Positions 44,833-55,700 of a stretch of 64,000 bases of DNA are shown here, piece by piece. Below the pieces are notes generated by a model, which worked only from the letters and a program-made list of their open reading frames with translations, did no database searches and was not told the origin of the DNA. Every line of letters begins with the position of its first letter. Within the stretch, counting starts at the first letter, position 1. Both the position numbers and the translations under genes were made by a program. This stretch comes from Homarus americanus (taxonomy: Eukaryota; Arthropoda; Malacostraca; Decapoda; Nephropidae): assembly GCF_018991925.1 (NCBI RefSeq), contig NW_024742338.1, forward strand, positions 4,623,594 to 4,687,593, given 5' to 3'.

Positions 44833-47800
44833 GTGTGCGTGCGTGCGTTCGTTCGTTCGTGCGTGTACTCGGGGCAGGCTGGCTAGCGCGGAAGCTCAGT
44901 GTCGGTCGAGACATGAACGGGGGTGGATGTCAAAACTTGAGCTCTCCCATAGGTCTTAAAGAGGCTCCCCTCTTTTGTAAAAAGTGCAGGAACACTGGGA
45001 AACACTTAAAAGACACTAAAGGGCACACACAACACTGAAAAAGCACTGCACTGTAAATCCAGGAATATCGTGTTGAGGTACGTGCCTAGATCCACTCGAC
45101 AAGAGAAGTTGACAAGATGGCGGCTCCGAGAGAGATTCTGTATCCACTCCAATTCTGAATAATGTGATGTCCCAGCTAAACACTGTGCCATGTGGGATAC
45201 TCAGGTGGTCCTTACACTCAGGTGGTCCTTACACTCAGGGGTAAAGGAAACACACTGATGTCAAGTCCGTAAGTTCTATTTCTGGTACAAACACAAAAAG
45301 GAGTTAAAACAGGGGTAAACAGCGTCCTGTCTTGGAATCTCTCTGGGTATCTCTCTCTGCGCATGCGCATACAGCGTGCATGTGCCCAAAGTCTGAACTA
45401 ACACTTGTGACAAAAGGGAGTATGATTATAAAACATATAATACAGAGACCTGAATCAATAATGGTAAATAGTACAGAGTTACATATTACAGCCATATTCG
45501 TCTCATATATCTACAGTACACACCCAGAACATTGAATGAGTGTGAAGCCCCCCCCCCCATGTTAGGTAAGGTTAGCTTAAAAATTGTTTTTCAGGTGGTT
45601 TTCGATGTGTTTGGAACACTTTTACCTTGATTTTTATAGCAAATCTCTAGATTCTAAGATGGGAGGAGGGGGCTAATCTCAGATATTATTGATTTGTGCC
45701 GTAAATGAAGATCAAATTCGTTCATAACACATTAACAAAATTCAAAAACAGCTTCAACCTTGATTTCATATAATGGCAACAAGTGAATATTTTGAGTTGA
45801 AAATCAGAAAACTACTCTTTGAGTTCATAACCAGGTATGGTTCAGCACCAATTTAGGGGCAGGTTGAATGATTTTTTTGCTTCAGTTTGGAGAAGTGTTC
45901 TTTGGTTCCATTTGATAGAAAAAGATGGAAATAATGATCCAGCCAACTAATGAAAAAAAAAACCTATTTCTTTCCTCAAGGCTAAAGGAATCACGTGGAG
46001 GACTAGCACGTTTTGTATTCATGTTTTTGTCCTTAGTTTTTGTTGTAAATAAAGACACTGCTGCTCTCACCCACCCACTCACTCCTTTTTATCCTCTTCA
46101 CCAAGCGGCTCTTTAGCTGCCTGGGTGATCGGTCACGTCTCTGATTACTTTTCCTTTTCTTTTATCCTCTTCACCAAAAGATCGGCTCGTTAGCCGCTTG
46201 TCCGATCGGTCACGTCTTGTTACGCACTGTTGGCAAGTATACTGGGCATGCACTGGCTCCTGAATGTACCTGAACCTGCTCCAGTGTTGGTCAAGTTTTG
46301 TCTTGAAAGAGCTTACACTCGGTGCCGTCACAACACTTTCTGGTAGATTGTTCCAAGAGTTCACAACTCACTCAAAAAAAGTTTGCCCTCACAGTTTTCT
46401 GAATTTGTGGCTCCTTCAATCTTGAGCTGTGGCCCCTTGTGGGGTGAGCGTCCGCCAGCTCCAAGTAAGGACACTCGACTGAGTAGTGCCCCTTGAGATG
46501 CTTATACACCTCAATTAGGTCACCCCTTGCCCGTCTGTAGTATAAGCTAGTCAAGTTTAGGAGCTCCATTCTCTCAGGGTATCTGAGGTGCCAAAGTGCA
46601 GGCACCAGTCTGGTGGCCCTCCTTTGAACATTTTCAACCAACTGACAGTCCCTAGTCTATCTCATTGTATTATGCATCAAATATTGAGCAAAATGAGATC
46701 AAAATTATCCGGCAAACAAGCAACAATCAAGATATAAATATTAGCCAAAGTTCATTATGTGGAGGTTTCACTGTATACTGTAACATGTTTCAGTATCCTT
46801 TAAGCATGCTATTAAAAAAAATTGATTTTAACAATTAATCCTTTGTTTTACAGAGTTCTGACAGTTCTGACAGAGGAAGTTTGCCTAGGAGTAAGTATAC
46901 TGTACATTCTGCTGCCTTCTCACCTTTTTTTTATATGCATTTCAAATTTTATACCGTTAGAATATAGAATTTGCCCAGGAGGTAGCTACTCCCTACTTAA
47001 AAGTAGATGCAATTAGCCATCATATTATGTACTATTCAGATTCATTTAGCATCGCAGTTTGTTTTTCTCACTGTCTTTGCAGCTACAGTACTGAATAGGG
47101 TGATGTTTGATGCCTTACAATTTAATCCTTCAGATACGTGGCGTTGTCAAGACCCAAGTTGCCGTAACCAAAATGACTTTAAAGAAAAAAATTGTGTCAA
47201 ATGTGGCTATACAAACACAAGATTTAGCACCACTGGACGATATGGTAGTAAGTCTCAGCTGGACAGTACAGGTATCCCTCGTTTAGCGTTAAGTCATGTA
47301 ATGATAATTTGGTTTACCAATTTAACATTTTTAACACCATTGCTCATTTAACATTAGGTCAAAACTCGGTTTACCAATACATGTACTCTGTACTGTAATC
47401 TAGACTCACAGGGAAGGTGGAAAAACTCTTGGAGGGAAATGGGAAAGAACACGATTCCGTGCCTCAATTATGCATTTCTACTGTTGCTGTACTTGTTTTT
47501 ATGCTGCAACCGCACCCTAGCATTACCTTAAGTGTAGCAATACGTAACTTCTANNNNNNNNNNNNNNNNNNNNNNNNNNNNNNNNNNNNNNNNNNNNNNN
47601 NNNNNNNNNNNNNNNNNNNNNNNNNNNNNNNNNNNNNNNNNNNNNNNNNNNNNAGCTTAGCAGTTGACCCCTGCGTGATGTGTGGCGGCGCTGGTTGACC
47701 TAGACCACGAGGCATACACTGGGAATTGGGTTCGGCTAGGGCAGCGACAAACAGCTAGGGAGAACCTATCCCCTTCCTCCAGGCGGTGAGGAGACTTGTT

Positions 47801-50800
47801 GTCTGCAGGGTTGCATAGCACATGAGGCAGAACGGGCGGTGCATTTCATGTGAGACAACGGCGATGGCGTGGATGAGCCGGTCGCTGGAGACAACTGTCT
47901 AGATACAATATCTGTGGGAGAGAGAGGAGAAAAAGGGTGTGGAGGCGATGAATGTTGTGCTCTCACGGCAGGTACAGAGTCGACAGATGCGCCTGCTGGG
48001 GTGTGTGGGCCTGGGTCAGGAGCAGGGGCCAGGTCAGCAGAAGTGAATGAGGGCTTGTGACAGCAGCTGGGTCCACGACAGCAGCAGGGGTGCAGGACAT
48101 TACAGGAGTACCTGAGGGAGAAAAAAGAGGGTGTGTGGGTCCGCACTCAGGAACAGAGGCCGCTGATAGGCGGGGGTTACTGCTGGGCTGGCGGCGTCTG
48201 GAGGCAGGACGGTGTGCTGGGGTCGGTAGGACGTGGTGCTTGGGGGCAGGAAGAGAGCTGGTGTCTGCTTAGAGTAGCAGCTGTTTAGGGTGTCTAACCT
48301 GCGGTGTAGAGACAACAACAACAGCTAAGGTACCAACCTGTTCAGTCCCTGATAGACGAATTGGAAATGTTAGTACAAATAGGGCAGGATGACAAGGAAG
48401 CGTATAAAATCCTTTAATTGTTAGTGACTCACAGGTAAGGTACATGGACAGGGCCTTTTGTAGTAAAACAAAAAATAGGATAAGGGTGTTTGCCAGAGCT
48501 GGGGTGGGGGATATGCATTGATAGGATGGACAATATCTTGTCTGGTACGAACAAAACCCATTATCTGCTCCTATGCAGGAGGCAAGGATATTGGCCGGTA
48601 GAGCCGAGGAACTTCTTGATAGTCTGGCGTTACAGATCGATAGACTACAGGAGGGATCCCTATCATGGCGCGGTGTGTCCGGCCCAAGGAGAGTTGGCAG
48701 TGAATGGCTGTCGGGCGGGGCAGTTGGTGTTAACGATCGTCTTGGACAGATGGCTGCAACAATATCATCCCATTCATTAGACAACTGGGACAACTTCAGG
48801 CAGAAGGACCTTATGCTAGGGATGGGGTGCACCAACGAGATGGAGTAGCAAACTTGGCTGGGAAGCCAGAGGGGCAGTTCAAAAGACACGAAGTCTTTAA
48901 ACTGCTAAGAGAACATAGGGATGGGGGTGGAGGGGAGACTGCAGGGAGCAAAAACAAGCGTTAAAGATTACAGGGAAAAAGTGTGAAAGATGACAAAACG
49001 GCCTAGACAGGGAAGCGAAACTAAACGCCGTAAGTGGAGTGACTCAGAACACGATTAACTTAATGTATACTACACAAAACAGTAGAAGAAGAAGAGAAAC
49101 AAAATGATGGATATTAAGGCCTTTGGTATGTACTAAGAAAATTGAGGTACTGTATTCACTGGAACATGGATCAACCTAGACACACGCGGAATTGCCAGCT
49201 CAATACTAAACAGTGGGTTACAAATCACCACACCGATAGGACCAGAAAGGAGGCGGAGTAGCAATCTATGTTAGGATAATCTGGAAGTGTGAAACAAATA
49301 AGGAAATAAAACTGAGAGGAATACAGAAAGAATTGATAGAATTACAACGGTCGGGAAAAAATTAATCACAGGAGTAATATATGCAACTTCAATCTTGATA
49401 TACGCTAATGAGCGCATTTATCTGGGATGAAATGCTAGGGCTTCCATACACAACAAAGTCTGTATAGTAGGCGACTTTAACCTTGGCCAAATAGATTGGA
49501 CTATCTCAGGCGGGTAACTCAGAATCAGAGGATTTTCTTCGAGACGATCCAGGACTGCTTCCTAAGTCAACATATAACCGAACCCACACGGGCAATATAC
49601 TGGATTTAGTTCTTGTCGAACAGAGAAAACCTCATTAGCAATGTCGAGGTAGGGAACGAACTTGCGAGATCACAAAGAACGATTCCAGCGATTTTCAGGG
49701 CAGACGTGCGAAAATCGCTCAAAGTACCAGATTTCAGAAGGCAAACTTTGACAAATAAAGAGGCAGCTAGAGGGGGTGGTCAAGGCCAATGTGAAACCCA
49801 GTGACAGATGACACTCAATTGATAATCTAGATTCGAGATTGCCGAGTCTACCACACAGTAGTGAGTTATTTAATGCAAAGGCAGAACATACCATACAAAA
49901 ATTCCAGATCGACAACAATGACCGTAAATGGATAAATAATTATTTAAAGAACATCATTGGCCAAAGGAAATATAGGTAGAAGGATAAATCGAAGTAAATT
50001 CACTCTCCGGACTATTATAGGGTATTACAGTAGCCAACCGAGATAAGGAAAGCAAAAGAGGAATAATGGTGTAAGGATTGGGGAGACACGAAATCCCCAA
50101 AGATTCTACCAAATGTATCAAACTAAACACGAGAAAAAGATTGGACCAATACGGTCAGACCTCGCGAAAGCTCACTGATAACGACAGGGTAAAATGAGCA
50201 ATAATCGAATAAATATTGCTTAAATGTCAGTTTTCACCACCGAAAATTCTAAACATGATACCTGGAGGCACCGACTCTATTCAGAGATAGCGGAAGAAAA
50301 ATTAAGGAGATAGTGATCAACGATGCTAAAAGCAAATAGACAAACTAAAGCCTAATAAGTCACCTGGTCCAATGAGATATTTGTCTGCAAGCAAACTTGC
50401 TTAACATGTCCTAAAAAACAGGTGTAGTAAATTGGTGAATCCTGAGGATACAGCGAATGCATTACCGATTTTCTAAGAAGGGGAATAGATCACTATCTCT
50501 AACCATCACCAATCAGTCTAACATCAATAGTAGGTGCAAATTACTGGAAGCAATCATTTCAAACTCTATTCGAAATCACCTGGAGAAGCACCGCCGATTG
50601 ATCAATATCTCAGCATGGCTTTCACGTTTATTTTTGCCTAACTAATCTATTAACATTCTTTTCATCAGTTTTCGAATCAGTGGACGAGGGGCACAATTAT
50701 GATGTGGTATATCTCGACTTTAGCAAAGCCTTCGACAGAGTCCCCCACGAAAGACTAATTAGAAAGGTAGAAGCTCATAGCATCAAAGGTGACATCCTTA

Positions 50801-52661
50801 AATGGATTAGGGCGTGGTTACAGGACAGAAAACAGCGAGTGAGCATTAACGGCGCTAAGTCCCATTGGAGCAACGTCACAAGTGGAGTTCCCCAAGGCTC
50901 AGTACTTGGACCATTAGTGTTTATTATATACATAAACGACATAGATATCGGCATAGACAGCAACATAAGTAAATTTGCTGATGACACTAAAATAGGACGT
51001 GTTATCAAATCTGACGAGGACTCGGCAAAACTACAGGAAGATCTAAACAAATTTTTCGAATGGTCTGAAAAATGGCAGATGAAATTCAATGTCGACAAAT
51101 GTAAAGTACTCAGTATAGGAGATATAAACAGGGAAACCAGATACCAGATGAACAACGATGCCATAGAGAAATCCGACTGCGAGAGAGATTTAGGAGTAAT
51201 GATAAGTAGGAACCTTAAGCCAAGTAAACAATGTGTTTTTGCTCGTAACAAGGCTAATAAAGTACTTGGGTTCATACAAAGGAGTATTAGTTACAAGACT
51301 AGCGAGGTCATCCTAAAACTGTATCTTGCTCTTGTGAGACCACACCTGGATTACGCAGTTCAGTTCTGGTCACTGTATTACAGAATGGATATAGAATCCT
51401 TGGAAAGAATTCAGAGGAGAATGACAAGACTAATCCCGGGCATTAGGAACCTTGAGTATAGAGACAGGTTAAAGCATCTTAATTTGCACTCCCTTGAGAG
51501 ACGTAGAGCGAGGGGCGACCTGATAGAGGTGTATAAGTGGAAGGCAGGGCTAAACAAAGGGGACATTACAAAGGTACTCAAATTATACAACCAGGAGCGA
51601 ACTCGTAACAATGGTTTTAAATTAGACAAATTTAGATTTAGGCGTGAAATAGGTAAACACTGGTTTGGAAACAGAGTAGTGGATAAATGGAACAAGTTAC
51701 CAAATATCATCATTAACTCGAATACGCTGAATTGCTTCAAACATAGGTTGGATGCTAATATGAGCAATAGGGGTTGGGTGTAAACGGGACTGCCCAGTAT
51801 GGGCCAATAGGCCCCCTGCAGTTTCCTCCATTCTTATGTTCTTAAGTAGTTGTAGAGCCGATGAGAGCTGCTTCTGTGTGGATAAGCCGGTCTTCCATGC
51901 TGCTTGAAGACTGGGAGCGTGATCAGTTTCTCCTCCATCCTGTGTGAGTGCGAATCTCCGGGAGTCACCATTTGTGGGGTATGAGTTGTTTGGTTCACAC
52001 TCAGGATGGAATGGAGAAAGGAAACTCACAATGTGCTCTCTATATACATGTTGTATTGGATGTACAATGCAGCTTGGTGCTGGGAAGGCAGCATGGTTAC
52101 AAGCGTGATGTAGAGAGAGCTGGTTGGTGAGGACGCTCAGAGAAGGACAGCTTGTGGGTCGCCATGCTCGCCAGCGGGAGAGAGGACCGCCAGGCAGGCG
52201 GAGGAGCGAGGACCGCCAGGCAGGCGGAGGTGTTGCTGGCTGGTTGGTGTGGGTAGACAGAGAGAGATCACCACGAGGTCAGGTCTCAAATAGCGGGGGT
52301 AGGCGTGGCTTAGCAGTTGACCCCCGCTCCGTGATGTATGGCGGCGCTGGTTGACCTAGACCACGAGGCATACACTGGGGAATTGGTGGGGTCGGCTAGG
52401 CAGCGACAAACAGCGTTTGTAGGGGAGAATTCCACTACAATACTATATTTGAGTATGTGAAAGTAAAGTTGTAGTTTTAATTTCAGAAATAAAGATGGTC
52501 CTAATTTTTTACACTTTTTTACTTTTTTCTCTATCCTATATGTCGTTTTTGCTTTTTGTTTAACTGTTACTTATAAAGTTTAAGTATGTTTGGGGTGTAT
52601 TTAAAGCATACTATATTTGAGTATGTGAAAGTACAGTAATATTATAATGGTACACAAACTA

Positions 52662-52709
<48 letters not shown>

Positions 52710-55700
52710 TGAGTCACTGTGCAATATGTATTTTTGTGGGGGCACGGGGGCGGCAAACTCAAGGGCCGCCCCGGGCGGCACACACTCTAGCTACGCCACT
52801 GGAATGAATACAGGAGGGCTAAATTAAAACTGAGTTAGAGGGGTTAAGTTGACCGGGATTGTGGTAACGGGTCAAGCTGACCAGGGTGTATGTTGACCCC
52901 AAGGTCTAAAAGGTAGTATTTTATCCTTGGCGTTGACCGACCACCGTTTAGTTATAACCACGGTATGAAAATTTATCTGCCCAAGTATGTCTTTTTTTGT
53001 CATACATTATCAAAATAATGTACTGGAAATTTCATGCAATCACATGACGTTGCGAAACTGTAAAGGCGGGGACCCAGATGCAAAGCCGAGACGAGAGGGT
53101 CCAATGCGATCAATAGATTTGGGAAGGAGCGAGAGGCAGGCAATCTTCACATGCCTCAGGCACCGGCTCTCTCCTTCCCCCTAGGGCTTGCTTAATGCTA
53201 GTAATAATACCAATATTAGTTATATTGATACTGCTATTAAAATTTATGATTTATGGAAAAAGTAAAGCAGTTTGTAGAATGTGTTAGCAAAGGAAAAGTA
53301 ATCAGAGACGTGACCGATCGCCCAAGCGGCTAAAGAGCCGATCAGTGGTGAAGATAAAAGTAAGAAAGTAAAGTTAACATTTTAAGATGGGAAGTCTTGA
53401 GGTTGGTGAAGTAGCTCACGTTCCAACTTTAAAACAGTCAGCTTCCTTGATGGCGATTGGTTGTAGACTCGAGAATATAATGTTATTGATGTACTCTGTA
53501 CAATAAAACTGCTGTGCTTACCCTAACAAGCGACTTAATTTCCAAGACAAACACAGTTACCAGGGCAACAGATTCAAATACCATCTCATTAAAATAGATG
53601 TAATTACTCCGAAAACATTAATTTACCATGACATCAGGCTTAAAATGACAAAATACAGTTACCATGGCAACAGACGCAGCTACCCTGACAACACGTTCAG
53701 TTATGTGGATAATACAAAGATTGTACTGATGTATGGATGCAGTACCGAATAAATCGCATTAAATGAGACAATGTAAAAAGGATATGTATGTCGAGAATGA
53801 ATTATAGTTCTTGGGCCATTGTGAGAAGAAGGTGAATCAGGCAACGAAACTAGTAGGTCTTAAAAGGTCATTTAGATTATCTGGATGGTCTGTCTCCAAT
53901 CACGATCTTCAAGAGTGAGGTGCTACTACCTAGCCTATGCTACAGACGGGCGAGAGGCGCCCAAATCGAAGTGTATAAACATCTCAGGAGACACTACTCG
54001 GTCGAATGTACAGTTGACAGCAAAAGTTCTCCCACAGCCCTGTGTAGCAAGTTGTGGGAGGACTAGTGGTAAACCCTGTTGGTTGTTGCCACATGGCATC
54101 ACGAAAAGTTTGACCAAGTCCCATGTTGCTCATCTGACTTAATGCCTCATTTACACACAATTGCAGGATCTCAATTGTTTCTCTTGCTATTGACAACACA
54201 ACATACATATATTGTTTCTCACTTTTGATCTTTTTTCATTTTGTATTTCTTTATTATTATTATTACTACACTTTCGCCCCCCAGGCCCCGATGTGGGTCA
54301 GTGACTTGTGCCCGGGTGGGCTAATCATCGTAAAAAAAAAGGAAGAAAGCTGCAAGTCCAGAAAACCGTGAGGGCAAACTTTTTCGGAGTGAGGGTTGTA
54401 AACTCTTGGAAAAATCTACCAGAGAGTGTTGTGACGGCACCGAGTGTGAGCTCTTTCAAGACAAGACTTGACCAACACTGGAGCGGGTTCAGGTACATTC
54501 AGGAGCCGGTGCATGCCCAGTACTTGCCAACAGTGTGTAACAGAGACGTGACCGATCGCCCGGGCGGCTAACAAGCCGATCAGTGGCGAAGAGGATAAAA
54601 GTAAAATAAAAAAATGTACATAGAACATACTTGGAGCTGGCGGACGTCCGCCCCACAAGGGGTCACGGCTAAAGGTTGAAAAAACCACAAGTCCAGAAAA
54701 CTGTGAGGGCAAACTTTTTTGGAATGAGAATTGTGAACTCCTGGAACAATCTGCCAGAGTGTGTTGTGACGGCACCAAGTATGAGCTCATTCAAGGCCCG
54801 ACCTGACCAAAACTGGAGCAGGTTCCGATATACAAGTACAGTATTCAGAAGCCAGTGCCTGCCCAGTATTTGCCAAGAGTGCGTAACCAAACGGCTGACG
54901 AGCTGATCATTGGCGAAGAGGATAAAAGTAAACGTAGTATCGAGGTTGTACTGGTGTGGCTGTAATAGGGGGATGTACTGTAATGGTCGGGTGTATCACT
55001 GGGGGGTTTAATTGTTCCGTTCCATTGCTCTTAGATAACTGAAATACTGTAGTACTTCACTTCCTGCATTTTGACTTCATGACTATTTTCCCCTGCTTCC
55101 CCAATGTCCCTTTTCATTACTGTACTATTTTATTATACTTACACTATTAACTACCAACTTCGACATACTCTTCTAAATTTATTCACTAATATTTGTAACT
55201 TCTTAGCTCAATATTAATATGCCAATTAGAGTGTAGCCACGGGGGTTAATTAGCTGTTAGAAAACCGTGCTGGAAATTTTGAGGACAAAAAGAAATAATA
55301 TCAATTGAAGCAACATGAAGAACCTTGCCTGACGCACAATAACTGAATTGTGATTAATTTACCTAACAGTTCGTATACAATATAATGATGAGACCTGTCT
55401 TGTAATAATACTGATGGTGTAAATAAAGGAAACTGTGAAGTGACGATGACTTGTGTACCGTACATTAATACACTGCGACTATATTGTTGGCTACACTGTC
55501 TCCTTGTTTACAGAAAATAATCAATTTCCCCCAACTTTACAAATATCTGGATCTGCCCAGTAAATCTGTGAAAATTATTTCCGTACAACTGGCATTGATA
55601 ATATCAATATCAATGTACGGCTGGCATGTATGGCATGGGCATAGGGAATTTGTTAGAGTTTTGGTCAAGCTGCTGGTAATGAGAAAAATGAGCACGTGGT

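Larger units (their letters stand above)
39838..45515 (-). mobile_element. Ty3/Gypsy LTR retrotransposon 2, nearly full length
   Basis: A 5678-bp element in minus orientation in intron 1 of the zinc-finger gene. The LTRs are 39838-40141 and 45191-45515, with TGT...ACA ends and a 5-bp duplication GTACA (39833-39837 and 45516-45520). The right LTR is longer because GGTGGTCCTTACACTCA is duplicated. It holds gag-protease, RT, RNase H and integrase genes, and a polypurine tract next to the left LTR (about 40142-40157). It differs in sequence from Gypsy element 1 and is a different lineage. Frame breaks in pol make it inactive. Confidence 0.95.
48312..51850 (+). mobile_element. CR1-like LINE, second family, about 3.5 kb
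   Basis: It is inserted in an LTR element with a likely 7-bp duplication TGTAGAG (48305-48311 and 51851-51857). The order is a degraded ORF1 with an SGNH-esterase start (SDSQVRYMDRAFC; about 48423-48850), a degraded endonuclease region (about 49090-49960), RT (about 50340-51783), and a 3' end with ATTCTTATGTTCTTA, the kind of short terminal repeat seen in CR1 elements. Copies of this tail recur at 57165 and 61045. Many stops in the 5' half make it inactive. Confidence 0.85.
47654..52439 (-). mobile_element. Non-autonomous LTR element interrupted by a CR1 element and cut by the gap
   Basis: The minus-orientation 5' LTR is at 51973-52439 (starts TGTGGGGTATG, ends CCACTACA). The end of the 3' LTR is at 47654 to about 47765 (shared GGCGGCGCTGGTTGACCTAG and CAGCGACAAACAGC). 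The internal region (about 47766-48311 and 51851-51972) resembles the inside of the 32224-34221 element in reverse, with ATCTCCGGGAGTCACCAT at the primer site. No pol is present. A CR1 copy (48312-51850) sits inside it. Confidence 0.75.

Noticed and set aside
44742..45038. Cys/Val-repeat frames at the GT microsatellite
   Set aside because: They are translation of (GT)n with no flanking gene support.
47417..47698. 93-codon frame spanning the N gap
   Set aside because: It consists mostly of unknown residues and joins unrelated sides of an assembly gap.
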